Assembly: GCF_000184705.1 (NCBI RefSeq)
Contig: NC_014831.1
Span: 2,418,001-2,482,000 of the forward strand
DNA: 64,000 nt
Reading direction: 5' to 3'
Source of the DNA: Thermaerobacter marianensis DSM 12885
Lineage (GTDB): Bacteria; Bacillota; Sulfobacillia; Thermaerobacterales; Thermaerobacteraceae
This document shows positions 8,659 to 17,018 of this stretch, piece after piece (position 1 is the stretch's first letter; each line of letters opens with the position of its first letter). The notes under the pieces were generated by a model, which made no database searches, had not been told where the DNA came from, and saw only the letters and a program-made list of their open reading frames with translations. The position numbers and the translations under genes are program-made.

Positions 8659-10256
8659 GGCCCCGTTCCTCCTTCATCGCCCGCCTCAGGGCCGGGCACG
8701 ACCGCGCCGGGCAGAACCCGGGGGGCGAGGTCGGGATCGTCCCGTTCCGGCCCGCGGGGTTCCGGACCGCGGCGTTCAGGGTCGCGGCGTTCGGCGTCGT
8801 GGAGGAGTTCCGGGCCGTGACATCCGGAACCGGATCGCTCGCCTCCCGCCGCAGCCAGGGCACCGCCCTCCGGCGGCTCGGAGGAAGCGACCGGTCCGTC
8901 CTGTCTCCCGCCTGCGCCGGCGCCGGCAGCCCCTGTGCCGGCACCTCCCGCGCCGGCGTCCCGCCCGCCCCCGCCGGTGGCAGCCCGCCGGCTCTGAAGC
9001 AGCTCCCCGGCCGCCGCCGCCACCGCCTCCACGGAGATGGTGGCCATGGCCCCGCAGCGGCACTCCGCCGCTTGCAGATAGGCCAGCGGCCCGTTCAGCC
9101 AGCGAATGCACCGGCGACCGCGCCGGCACGTGCCCACCAGGACGCGATGGTGGGCACCCAGGGGCGCGAAGTGGCGGGGCTCGGAGGGGCCGAAGAGGGC
9201 CACCACCGGCGTCCCCACGGCGGCGGCCATGTGCAAGGGCCCGCTGTCGTTGCCCACCATCAGATCGGCCCGCTCCAGTACCGCCGCGGTCTCCAGCAGG
9301 GCCAGCCGCCCGGCGAGGTTCAGCACCGCCGCCCGCCGGACCTGCCGGCCCACCGCTTCCGCCAGGGCTGCGTCGCCCGGCCCGCCCACCAGGACGATCC
9401 GCGCGCCGTAGCGCTCGGCCAGCTCGTCGGCCAGCCGGGCGAACCGCTCGGCGGGCCAGCGCTTGGCAGGGAAGTGGTCGGCCCCGGGGTGGAAGGCCAC
9501 CACCGGCCCCGGGCCGGTGAAGTCCTCCAGCAGGGCCGCGGCGCGGCGGCGTTCGTCCGGCCCGGTGACCAGCTCCATCTCCAGGCCGCAGGGCACACAG
9601 CCCAGCCGGGCCACCACCTCAAGGCAGTACTCGACGGCGTGGAGCTCCCGGTCGCGGCCCCGGCCAAAAAACCAGCTTGCCAACCCGCTGGCCCGCCCGC
9701 CGGGCGCCGCCGCCCACCCCCAGCGGCGGCGGGCCGCCGCGGCCCATCGCCACTCCCGAGGCACGGCCCAGCCGTTGCCCGGGCGTCGCAGCCTGCGCCG
9801 CAACCGGCGGCGAGGGGCCCCGGAGCGGAGCCGGGCCAAGCCGAGCCCGTGGAAGCCCACCCGCACCCGGGCGCGGAAGAAGGGCGTGACCCAGCTGCCG
9901 AAGTGGGAGAGGCCGACGCCCACGTCGAATCGCCGGTCCAGCATGCGCACCGTGGACACGGCCAGATCCCAGGCGCCCGGACAGGCCACCACCTGGTCCA
10001 CGTGGGGGTTGTAGCGCAGCAGCGGCTCGTTGGAGGTCCAGCACAGGGCGGTGATGCGAGCCCGGGGGAAGCGCCGGCGCAGGGCGCGCAGGGCGGGGGT
10101 GGCGAAGAGCGTGTCGCCCAGCGGGCACAAAAGCACCACCAGGACGTCCGCCGCGGCCACGCCCCCGTCCCGCAGCCGGGCGGGGCCGCCGGCGGTGGCC
10201 GTGGCGGAACCCGCCTCCAGGCTCCAACTGGGCTGCAGCTCCCGGCGTCTCGGCAT
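8655..10256 (-). CDS. glycosyltransferase family 9 (ADP-heptose heptosyltransferase-like)
   Basis: A 533-residue GT-B enzyme. N-terminal domain: VLVVLLCPLGDTLFATPALR near residue 40 and FDVGVGLSHFGSWVTPFF. C-terminal nucleotide-sugar domain: VVAFHPGADHFPAKRWPAER, IVLVGGPGDAALAEAV, LNLAGRLALLETAAVLERAD and MVGNDSGPLHMAAAVGTPVV then ALFGPSEPRHFAPLG, all standard for WaaF/WaaC-type heptosyltransferases. It likely transfers heptose onto a cell-surface glycan. It carries a Cys-containing segment CRRGRRCIRWL and ECRCGAM after the core and a 120-residue low-complexity tail with an Arg/Asp/Pro/Glu repeat. ATG at 10256 follows GGAGGTG. It heads the heptose operon, behind an extended -10 promoter. Confidence 0.85.
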   Translation of the reverse strand: MPRRRELQPSWSLEAGSATATAGGPARLRDGGVAAADVLVVLLCPLGDTLFATPALRALRRRFPRARITALCWTSNEPLLRYNPHVDQVVACPGAWDLAVSTVRMLDRRFDVGVGLSHFGSWVTPFFRARVRVGFHGLGLARLRSGAPRRRLRRRLRRPGNGWAVPREWRWAAAARRRWGWAAAPGGRASGLASWFFGRGRDRELHAVEYCLEVVARLGCVPCGLEMELVTGPDERRRAAALLEDFTGPGPVVAFHPGADHFPAKRWPAERFARLADELAERYGARIVLVGGPGDAALAEAVGRQVRRAAVLNLAGRLALLETAAVLERADLMVGNDSGPLHMAAAVGTPVVALFGPSEPRHFAPLGAHHRVLVGTCRRGRRCIRWLNGPLAYLQAAECRCGAMATISVEAVAAAAGELLQSRRAATGGGGRDAGAGGAGTGAAGAGAGGRQDGPVASSEPPEGGALAAAGGERSGSGCHGPELLHDAERRDPERRGPEPRGPERDDPDLAPRVLPGAVVPGPEAGDEGGTGP

Positions 10257-10405
10257 GGGTGGCACCTCCGTCGCGAGGGCTCGTCCCATAACCTAACCCG
10301 ACACCCGGAGGAACCGGCCCCGGGGCCGAACCGGCCTTGAGCCGCACCGGCCTGGCGCCGGGACCGGCCGGGCGCCCCGGCCGGTCCCGGCAGGCGCTCC
10401 TTACC

Positions 10406-10414
10406 ATTTTAGCA
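10406..10414 (-). promoter_or_regulatory. extended -10 promoter of the heptose operon
   Basis: Read on the minus strand the element is TGCTAAAAT, a TGn-extended -10, in a short A+T-rich patch. It predicts a transcript start near 10399 and a leader of about 140 bases before the glycosyltransferase start. No good -35 is visible, as is usual for extended -10 promoters. Confidence 0.45.
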
Positions 10415-10428
10415 GGGCTGCGGGCCGC

Positions 10429-10463
10429 CCGCGGGGCCGCCCCGGGAGGGGGCGGCCCCGCGG
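10429..10463. other. long G+C-rich inverted repeat between divergent genes
   Basis: GGGGCCGCCCC at 10433-10443 pairs perfectly with GGGGCGGCCCC at 10449-10459 around a five-base loop, and pairing extends about four bases further outward. It lies in the 305-base gap (10257-10561) between the divergent heptose operon and the membrane-protein gene, so it is not placed like a terminator and has no T-run. It could be an operator or a boundary hairpin. The rest of the gap shows only the promoter patch at 10406-10414. Confidence 0.5.
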
Positions 10464-10561
10464 CGGGGCAAGAACTGCAGGCGCCGGGGTCACACTGACG
10501 GGGGGAGCCAACTCAACGTGACGCCGTGGTCCGGTGGGGACCACGGCAAGGGGGGAAGCCG

Positions 10562-11335
10562 GTGACCTACCCGTCGGCACCGCAGGCGCAAGACGGTGCG
10601 TGGCGTCAGGCGGGCTGGCTGCTGCTGGCCGGCGGCATCCTGGCCGCCGCCAGCACCGCCCTGCATCCCGTCACCCTGGACCCGGGCGACGCCACCGCCG
10701 TCCTGGATGCCGTGCGCCGCGCTCCCGGCCGGTGGATCGCCGTCCACGTGGCCCTGGGGGTGGGGGTGACCGCCTGGTCCCTCGGCTGGTTCGCCGTCTG
10801 GCAGGGTTTGCAGGCCGCCGGCCGCGCCCGCTGGAGCGGCGCCGGCGCCATGCTGGCCGTGGCGTCCCTGGCGGTGTGGATCCCCCTCCTGGCCCTGGAG
10901 GCGGCCGGGCTCCCCCTGCTCGCCCGGGCCACGGTTCCCGGCCGGAGTCCCCTGTGGTGGAGCGTAGCCTGGCCGGCCACCCTGGCCGGCGGCTACGCGG
11001 CCACGTGGCTGTACTGGCTGGCCGGTATCGCGGCGGCGTGGGACCTGGCGGCCGGCCCGGCGGCCCGTGGAGCGCCGCACCCGCCCGGTCATGCCGCCCG
11101 GCAGCCCGGCCCTGCGGTGCCGGCCGGCGGCGACCCCGCCTGCGACGGTCGCCCCGATCCCGGCCCCCGGATGCCCCTGGGGCTCTCCCTGGCCGCCCTG
11201 TTGCCCGGTCTTCCCGGCATGGCCCTCGCCTGGTTCTGGCCCGCCGCCGCCGCACCGGTCCTGCTGGTGTCGCTGATTCCGGGCGCCCTATGGGCCCTGG
11301 CGCTGGCCTGGCGCATGGCAACGGGCCGGACGTGA
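10562..11335 (+). CDS. hypothetical multi-pass membrane protein
   Basis: A 257-residue hydrophobic protein not matched to a named family. Segments that look transmembrane: WLLLAGGILAAASTAL near residue 20, WIAVHVALGVGVTAWSLGWF, GAGAMLAVASLAVWIPLLAL, WPATLAGGYAATWLYWLAGI, then after a Pro/Gly-rich loop (about 180-210) MPLGLSLAALLPGLPGMALA and a last segment ending VSLIPGALWALALAW. The layout of about six helices resembles small DUF4386-like or permease-like proteins, but this is weak. GTG at 10562 follows AAGGGGGGAAGCC. It stands alone, divergent from the heptose operon. Confidence 0.65.
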   Translation: MTYPSAPQAQDGAWRQAGWLLLAGGILAAASTALHPVTLDPGDATAVLDAVRRAPGRWIAVHVALGVGVTAWSLGWFAVWQGLQAAGRARWSGAGAMLAVASLAVWIPLLALEAAGLPLLARATVPGRSPLWWSVAWPATLAGGYAATWLYWLAGIAAAWDLAAGPAARGAPHPPGHAARQPGPAVPAGGDPACDGRPDPGPRMPLGLSLAALLPGLPGMALAWFWPAAAAPVLLVSLIPGALWALALAWRMATGRT

Positions 11336-11505
11336 CGCCGGGGTGTCGGGGTGTCGGGCCGGGGATCCCTGACCGTCCCTGAAGGCCGCACGACCCCCCG
11401 TGCCGGACCATCGCCCCCGGGTTGGGCAGGCCGGCCGGGCGCCACCGCCCGGCGCGGCCCCCGTCACCTTTCCCATCGCCGCCCGTCGCCCCGTGTTCCC
11501 ACCGT

Positions 11506-11541
11506 GCGGACCCGCCGCTGCTCGCGGACCCGCCGCTCCTC
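11506..11541. repeat. 18-base tandem duplication
   Basis: GCGGACCCGCCGCTGCTC at 11506-11523 is followed immediately by the same 18 bases with one change at 11524-11541. It is intergenic. Confidence 0.85.
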
Positions 11542-11698
11542 GAGCCTGCGGCTGCCTTGGCGGCCCACCGCCGGACATGAAGGCATCCAGCGGCATCCAG
11601 CCATTGCCTGTTGGCGGAGCGGCGCGGCCGGCAGGATCCCGCCGGTTCGTCCCGAAGATATCGAACACAAGAAAACACATTCGACCTTATTCAAACAC

Positions 11699-11728
11699 CG
11701 CGAAATAACATTATCGCACCGTTTCGCG
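11699..11728. promoter_or_regulatory. inverted repeat, candidate DeoR operator
   Basis: CGCGAAA at 11699-11705 is mirrored perfectly by TTTCGCG at 11722-11728, with 16 bases of A+T-rich sequence between. It lies about 80 bases upstream of the regulator gene, inside the A+T-rich promoter island. DeoR-family repressors of sugar operons bind such sites near their own promoters; the assignment is inferred from position. Confidence 0.5.
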
Positions 11729-11809
11729 GGTCGCCGCGGCTCGGCCGGTTGGAGCGGTTCCGGCTGAAGCCGGCGCGACTCATCCCATCCGCCAGGGAGC
11801 GAGGGCACC

Positions 11810-12586
11810 ATGCTGGCCGAGGAACGGCGTCGCCAGGTGTTGCAATGGCTGGAGGAAGAGGGGCGCGTCCAGGTGACCGAGGTCGCCCGGCGGCTCGCCG
11901 TCTCGCCGATGACGGTGCGGCGGGACCTGGAGCGGCTGGAGGCCGACGGACTGCTGGTCCGCACCCACGGCGGCGCCCTGCCCGTGGGCGTCACGACGCC
12001 GCGGGAGCTTCCGTACGCCTCCAAGCGCGCCCGCCAGGTGGAGGCCAAGCGGAAGATCGGGCGACTGGCGGCGAGCCTGGTGCGGGCGGGGGAGACGGTG
12101 ATCCTGGACGCCGGCTCGACCACCCTGGAGATCGCCCGCCACCTGCCGCCCCGCATCACCCTGAAGGTCGTGACCAACGACCTGCTCATCGCCCGGGAAC
12201 TGGCGGACCGCGAGGGGATCGACGTCTACCTGACCGGCGGGCAGGTGCGGCAGGGCGTCTATAGCCTCCAGGGTCCCGAGACCGAGGCCTACCTGCGCGC
12301 CACCCACGTGGACCGTGCCTTTCTGGGCGCCGACGGCGTCGACGCCGTCTACGGCCTGTCGACCACCAACCGGCAGAAGGCTCCCGTCAAGCAGGCGATG
12401 CTCGCCGCCGCCGAGCGGACCTATGTGGTGGCCGACCACAGCAAGCTGGGGCGGCGGGCCTTCGCCCGGTTCGCCGGCATCGGCGAGGTGGGGGCCCTGA
12501 TCTGCGACGACCAGGCCCGGGACGCCTGCGCCTCCCAGCTGGCGGCCCTGGAGGAAGCGGGCCTGGAGGTCTTGCTGGCGACGTGA
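11810..12586 (+). CDS. DeoR-family transcriptional regulator
   Basis: A 258-residue repressor. The N-terminal winged helix reads ERRRQVLQWLEEEGRVQVTE, then LAVSPMTVRRDLERLEADGL and VRTHGGA, the classic DeoR signature. The C-terminal DeoRC sensor domain includes ETVILDAGSTTLEIARHL, VVTNDLLIARELAD, VDRAFLGADGVDAVYGLST and YVVADHSKLGRRAFARF, which binds a phosphorylated sugar-type effector. ATG at 11810 lies after AGGGAGCGAGGGCACC. It is followed 23 bases later by the acid-sugar kinase gene and is expected to control that operon in response to an acid-sugar phosphate or its product. Confidence 0.93.
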   Translation: MLAEERRRQVLQWLEEEGRVQVTEVARRLAVSPMTVRRDLERLEADGLLVRTHGGALPVGVTTPRELPYASKRARQVEAKRKIGRLAASLVRAGETVILDAGSTTLEIARHLPPRITLKVVTNDLLIARELADREGIDVYLTGGQVRQGVYSLQGPETEAYLRATHVDRAFLGADGVDAVYGLSTTNRQKAPVKQAMLAAAERTYVVADHSKLGRRAFARFAGIGEVGALICDDQARDACASQLAALEEAGLEVLLAT

Positions 12587-12609
12587 CCTGGGGAAAAGGA
12601 GGGCCCGGC

Positions 12610-14115
12610 ATGTTTGGGCTGGTGGCGGACGACGTGACGGGGGCCAACGCCACCGCGGCCCGGGTGGCGGCGCGGGCCGGCATCGCGGGCCGGGTGCTGC
12701 TGGACGCCGCGGCGCCCGGCCCGCTGCAGCGCCCGGCGGAGACGGGCGGGGGCGGCGCACCCGCTCTCTGGGTGGTCCCCACCCACTCCCGGGCGGTGGA
12801 ACCGGCCGAGGCGCGCCGGCGGGTGCGGGAGGCCGTGGCGGCCCTGCGCCGCGCGGGGTGCCGCCACTTCGGCAAGCGGATCGACAGTACCCTGCGCGGC
12901 AACCTGGGGGCCGAGCTGGCCGGCGCCCTCGATGCCCTGCCCGATCACCTGGCGGTGGTGGTGGCCGCCTTCCCCGCCTCCGGCCGGGCCACCGTGGGCG
13001 GCCGGCTGCGGGTCCACGGCGCGCCGCTTCTGGCCACCGAGGCCGCCCGCGATCCCATCACCCCGGTGACGGACGACCACGTGGCCCGGCTGCTGGCCGC
13101 CCAGAGCGGCCTGGCCGTCACCTACCTGCCGCCCGGTCCCGCGGGCTACGACGGCCGCCTGCCCGCGCAGCTGGCCCAGCTCCACCGTTCGGGCAGCCGT
13201 GTCGTCGTCCTGGATGCCGCCCGGGACGAGGACATCGAGGCCATCGCGGCCCTGGTGGCCCGCGTCCCCGTCCCCGTGCTGGCCGTGGATCCGGGGCCCT
13301 TCTTCGCCGCCTGGGTGGCCTGGCAGCTGGGCCGCTGCAGCCCGGACCCGGTCGCCCCGCTGCCTGCCGCCGGTCCGTGGCTGGTGGTGGCCGGGAGCCT
13401 CACGGCCCTGACGGACCGGCAGCTGGACGCCCTGACCCGCCGCTGGCCCGTCCCCCGGCTCCACGCCCCCCTGGACGACCTGCTGGCCGACCCAAAGGGG
13501 TGCGCGGCCGCCCTGCTGCCCCAGGCGGCCGCATCCCTGCAACGGTGGGGGCTCGCCATCGTCGAGACCGACCGCCGGCGGGTGGTCGCCACAGAGGGTG
13601 AAACCGCCGCGGTGCGTGGCGCGGCTGCAGCGCCCGGCGCCGCAGCGGGCGGTACGGTCACGGGACGCGAGGCGGCCGCGGCGGGCGGTGCGGTGGCGGG
13701 GCCCGGTGCCACGGCGGTGGCCGGCACCGCCGCCCACCGGGTGGCCCGGCATCTGGCGACCCTCGCCGCCAGCCTGGTGGACCGCCTCCCGGACCTGGCC
13801 GGGCTGGTCCTCACCGGGGGTGATACGGCGGCCGCCGTCGCCGCCGCGCTGGGCGCCACGTCCCTGCGCATCACCGGCGAACTGGCGCCCCTGGTGGCGG
13901 GCGGGTCCCTGGAGGGAGGCCGCCGGCCGGGGCTGGCGGTGATCACCAAGGGCGGGCTGGTGGGCGACGAGGACCTGCTGGTCCGGCTGCTGGAGCCACG
14001 GGTGCGGCCGGCGGCGGCAGCAGCGGCCGCGGCGGCCGGTGCCGCCGGTTCATCCGCGTCCGAGACCGGACCCGCCGGGCGCAAGGCGGCCGGCCGGAAC
14101 GCGGCCGGATTTTGA
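12610..14115 (+). CDS. dtnK: four-carbon acid sugar kinase (DUF1537; D-threonate/D-erythronate kinase)
   Basis: A 501-residue kinase of the DUF1537 family. The N-terminal domain starts MFGLVADDVTGANATAARVA, the family's substrate-binding ADDxTGA motif, and continues with HFGKRIDSTLRGNLGAELAG, the characteristic K-x-DSTLRGN element. The C-terminal nucleotide-binding half carries LAGLVLTGGDTAAAVAAALG and a closing GLAVITKGGLVGDEDLLVRL. Enzymes of this family phosphorylate D-threonate, D-erythronate or related acid sugars at C4. A roughly 50-residue Ala/Gly/Thr linker around residue 340 is extra. ATG at 12610 follows AAAAGGAGGGCCCGGC. Together with the next gene it forms the known kinase/dehydrogenase pair. 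Confidence 0.87.
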   Translation: MFGLVADDVTGANATAARVAARAGIAGRVLLDAAAPGPLQRPAETGGGGAPALWVVPTHSRAVEPAEARRRVREAVAALRRAGCRHFGKRIDSTLRGNLGAELAGALDALPDHLAVVVAAFPASGRATVGGRLRVHGAPLLATEAARDPITPVTDDHVARLLAAQSGLAVTYLPPGPAGYDGRLPAQLAQLHRSGSRVVVLDAARDEDIEAIAALVARVPVPVLAVDPGPFFAAWVAWQLGRCSPDPVAPLPAAGPWLVVAGSLTALTDRQLDALTRRWPVPRLHAPLDDLLADPKGCAAALLPQAAASLQRWGLAIVETDRRRVVATEGETAAVRGAAAAPGAAAGGTVTGREAAAAGGAVAGPGATAVAGTAAHRVARHLATLAASLVDRLPDLAGLVLTGGDTAAAVAAALGATSLRITGELAPLVAGGSLEGGRRPGLAVITKGGLVGDEDLLVRLLEPRVRPAAAAAAAAAGAAGSSASETGPAGRKAAGRNAAGF

Positions 14116-14133
14116 GGAGGAGGTGCAGGGCGG

Positions 14134-15297
14134 ATGACGACAGAATCCCAGATCCCCACGCCCGCCGCCGGGCGGCCCCTGGTGGCCATCACCCTGGGCG
14201 ACCCCGCCGGCATTGGACCGGAGATCGTGGTCAAGGCGCTGGCGGACCCCGAGGTCTACCGGGTGCTGCGGCCCCTGGTCATCGGCGACCGCGGGGCGGT
14301 GGAGCGGGCCCGCGCCCTGGTGCCGGGCGCCCCGGCGGTGCGGGTGGTGGCGGACCCGGCCCATGGCGCCTACACCCCGGGCACCCTGGACCTGGTCGAC
14401 CTGGCCAACGTGCCCGCCGGCTTGGCCCTGGGCCGGGTCCAGGCCGAGGCGGGGCGCGCCGCCTACCAGTTCATCGAGCGGGCGGTGGCCTGGGCCCTGG
14501 CCGGCCAGGTGGACGCCGTGGCCACGGCCCCCATCCACAAGGAGGCCCTGCGGGCGGCGGGCGTCCCCCACATCGGTCACACGGAGATCTTCGCCGAGCT
14601 GACGGGCTCTCCCGACCCCCTGACCATGTTCGAGGTGGCGGGGATCCGCATCTTCTTCCTGACGCGCCACGTCTCCCTGCGCCAGGCGCTGGACCTGGTG
14701 CGGAAGGAGCGGATCGTGACCACGGCACGGGCCGCCCTGGGGCACCTGCGGTCCCTGGGCATCGCCGAGCCGCGGCTGGCCGTGGCGGCCCTGAACCCCC
14801 ATGCCGGAGACGGCGGCCTGCTGGGCCGGGAGGAGATCGAGGAGATCGCCCCGGCCGTGGAGGCGCTGCAGCAGGAGGGCCACCGGGTGGCCGGGCCGGT
14901 GCCGGCCGACTCGGTGTTCCACCTGGCGCGGCAGGGCGCCTTCGACGCGGTGCTGTCCCTCTACCACGACCAGGGCCACATCGCCGCCAAGAGCATGGAC
15001 TTCGAGGGCACCGTCAGCGTGACCCTGGGCCTGCCGTTCATCCGCACGTCGGTGGACCACGGCACGGCCTTCGACATCGCGGGCACCGGCAAGGCCAGCG
15101 CCGTCAGCATGAAGCAAGCCATCCTCGCCGCCGGCCGGCTGGCCGGGCTGCGGGCCGGGCTAACCCGTGCGGCCGGACGACCGGCCGCGCAGCAGAACGG
15201 TACGGCCGGGCGACACGCCGGGCAGCCGGCGGCGGCGCGTCACGGGGCCGGTTCGTCCCGCTCGGAGGAACCGGCGCCCGCCGAGAGGGGAGCGTGA
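14134..15297 (+). CDS. pdxA2: 4-phospho-D-threonate 3-dehydrogenase (PdxA2 type)
   Basis: A 387-residue PdxA-family NAD-dependent oxidative decarboxylase. It begins [20 protein letters not shown]; metal and substrate residues are in [50 protein letters not shown] and [20 protein letters not shown]. Context separates it from vitamin B6 PdxA: it lies between a DUF1537 kinase and a GntP permease, the arrangement described for D-threonate and D-erythronate catabolism, where it converts the 4-phosphate to dihydroxyacetone phosphate and CO2. The 50-residue C-terminal extension after GLRAGL is low-complexity and absent from typical homologues. ATG follows GAGGAGGAGG. Confidence 0.88.
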   Translation: MTTESQIPTPAAGRPLVAITLGDPAGIGPEIVVKALADPEVYRVLRPLVIGDRGAVERARALVPGAPAVRVVADPAHGAYTPGTLDLVDLANVPAGLALGRVQAEAGRAAYQFIERAVAWALAGQVDAVATAPIHKEALRAAGVPHIGHTEIFAELTGSPDPLTMFEVAGIRIFFLTRHVSLRQALDLVRKERIVTTARAALGHLRSLGIAEPRLAVAALNPHAGDGGLLGREEIEEIAPAVEALQQEGHRVAGPVPADSVFHLARQGAFDAVLSLYHDQGHIAAKSMDFEGTVSVTLGLPFIRTSVDHGTAFDIAGTGKASAVSMKQAILAAGRLAGLRAGLTRAAGRPAAQQNGTAGRHAGQPAAARHGAGSSRSEEPAPAERGA

Positions 15298-15303
15298 TTC
15301 AGC

Positions 15304-16770
15304 ATGCATGCCAACGGAACCCAGATGGTGCTGGGACTGGTCCTGGGCGTGGCCGTTCTGATCTTCATGGTCCTGCGGACCAAGATCCACACCTTCCTGG
15401 CGCTGATCGCCGCCGCGGCCCTGACGGGGCTGGTGGGCGGGATGGCACCGGCCGACCTGGCCCAGGCCATCACCCAGGGCTTCGGCAACACCCTGGCCAG
15501 CATCGGCATCGTCATCGGCTTCGGCGTGATGCTGGGGCGCATCCTGGAGGTGACCGGCGCGGCCCAGCGCATGGCCCTGACCTTCCTGCGGCTGTTCGGG
15601 CGCGGGCGCGAGGAGTGGGCGCTGGGGGCGACCGGCGCCGTGGTGTCGATCCCCATCTTCTGTGATTCGGGGTTCGTGATCCTCTCGCCCCTGGCGCGGG
15701 CGCTGGCCCGGGAGGCCGGCAAGCCGACCGTGGGCCTGGGCGTCGCCCTGGCGGCGGGCCTGATGGCGACCCACCACCTGGTGCCGCCGACGCCGGGTCC
15801 GCTGGCCGCGGCGGGCACCTTCGGCGTCGACCTGGGACTGATGATTTTCTGGGGGCTGGTGATCGCCATCCCCGTCTACGTCGTGACCATGCTCTACGCC
15901 CGCTGGCTCGGCCGGTGGGCGGCCGCCCGGGGCATCACCGTGGAGACCGGCGTGGCGCGGCAGGGCGCGGCCGGGTCCGCCTCTGCGGCCGCCGCTTTGC
16001 CGCCCATCACCGGCGGCTCCGATGCGGCCGTGACGGCGGGCACTAGCGCGGCGGGCTGGGCCGGCGGGGTCGCCGCGGGGCCGGCGGGCGGCGCCGGCGG
16101 CGAGGCCGAGCTGCCCAGCGCCTGGCGGGCCTTCGCACCCATCGTGGTACCGGTGTTGTTGATCTTCCTGAATACCACCCTGTCGGCGGTGGGCGCCCAG
16201 GGGCCCGTGGCGAACTATCTGATCTTCCTCGGCAACCCGGTGATCGCCGTGGCCATCGGCCTGCTGCTGGCGGTGTACGGCCTGATGGGGCGTGCGCCGC
16301 GGGAGGAAGTCCTCCGCCGGGTCGAGGAGGGCGTGGCGTCGGCCGGCATCATCATCCTGGTCACCGGCGCGGGCGGCGCCCTGGGCAACGTGCTGCGGGC
16401 CAGCGGCACCGGCGACTTCATCGCCCAGCAGATCGCCCAGATGCCCCTGCCGCCCCTGCTCCTGCCCTTCCTGGTGGCGACCCTGGTGCGCCTGGTCCAG
16501 GGCAGCGGCACCGTGGCCATCGTGACGGCGGCGTCCATCACCGCGCCGATCCTGGCGTCCCTGGACGTGGCCCCGGTCATGGCGGCCCAGGCGGCGGCCG
16601 TGGGGTCGATGGTCTTCTCCTACTTCAACGACAGCTACTTCTGGGTGATCAACCGCACCCTGGGCATCACGGACGTGAAGACCCAGATCCTCACCTGGTC
16701 GGTGCCGTCGACCCTGGGCTGGCTGACGGGCCTGGTCACGCTGCTGGTGGTCAACGGCCTGTTCTTCTGA
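15304..16770 (+). CDS. GntP-family permease, predicted acid-sugar importer
   Basis: A 488-residue permease of the gluconate:H+ symporter (GntP) family with about a dozen hydrophobic segments. Typical stretches are GFGNTLASIGIVIGFGVMLG, VSIPIFCDSGFVILSPLARA, ATHHLVPPTPGPLAAAGTFG, then late in the protein GSGTVAIVTAASITAPILAS and FSYFNDSYFWVINRTLGITD. A 45-residue Ala/Gly-rich loop near residue 220-265 is inserted in the central cytoplasmic region. The ATG at 15304 is only six bases after the dehydrogenase stop; GAGAGGGGAGCG provides the ribosome site. By operon logic it imports D-threonate or D-erythronate rather than gluconate. Confidence 0.9.
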   Translation: MHANGTQMVLGLVLGVAVLIFMVLRTKIHTFLALIAAAALTGLVGGMAPADLAQAITQGFGNTLASIGIVIGFGVMLGRILEVTGAAQRMALTFLRLFGRGREEWALGATGAVVSIPIFCDSGFVILSPLARALAREAGKPTVGLGVALAAGLMATHHLVPPTPGPLAAAGTFGVDLGLMIFWGLVIAIPVYVVTMLYARWLGRWAAARGITVETGVARQGAAGSASAAAALPPITGGSDAAVTAGTSAAGWAGGVAAGPAGGAGGEAELPSAWRAFAPIVVPVLLIFLNTTLSAVGAQGPVANYLIFLGNPVIAVAIGLLLAVYGLMGRAPREEVLRRVEEGVASAGIIILVTGAGGALGNVLRASGTGDFIAQQIAQMPLPPLLLPFLVATLVRLVQGSGTVAIVTAASITAPILASLDVAPVMAAQAAAVGSMVFSYFNDSYFWVINRTLGITDVKTQILTWSVPSTLGWLTGLVTLLVVNGLFF

Positions 16771-16853
16771 CGGACGAACGGGGTGCGGCCTCAGGGTGGC
16801 CGGCAACCACCGCCGGGGAACGGTCCACCCGGCCGGGCCGGAAGGGACCAAGC

Positions 16854-16892
16854 GCGGCGGGGCGGGTCTCTGGGGGAGACCCGCCCCGCCGC
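16854..16892. terminator. 17-bp hairpin ending the acid-sugar operon
   Basis: GCGGCGGGGCGGGTCTC at 16854-16870 pairs perfectly with GAGACCCGCCCCGCCGC at 16876-16892 around TGGGG, some 85 bases after the permease stop. There is only a short CTTC after the stem, so release efficiency is uncertain, but position and stem length support termination. It may serve the convergent coat-protein gene as well. Confidence 0.7.
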
Positions 16893-16911
16893 CTTCAAGG
16901 GGAGACGGGTT

Positions 16912-16951
16912 CTGCCGGCAGCGGTACCGTACTGCCGGCAGTGGTGCCGTA
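16912..16951. repeat. 20-base tandem duplication
   Basis: CTGCCGGCAGCGGTACCGTA at 16912-16931 is repeated immediately at 16932-16951 with two changes. Each unit contains the palindrome CTGCCGGCAG. It is intergenic, between convergent genes. Confidence 0.85.
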
Positions 16952-17018
16952 CGACGGGGCACCTGATGGCACCTCGCCCGCGCGGCTGGGAGCGCCGCGC
17001 CCGGTTACCGCCGTCCCG

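Larger units (their letters stand above)
11336..11809. other. 474-base gap upstream of the DeoR gene
   Basis: No supported gene. The gap contains an 18-base tandem duplication (11506-11541) and, close to the DeoR gene, an A+T-rich island (about 11655-11728) with the inverted repeat described separately. That island is the most A+T-rich sequence in the left half of the window and very probably holds the operon promoter, but several -35/-10 choices are possible. Confidence 0.5.
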
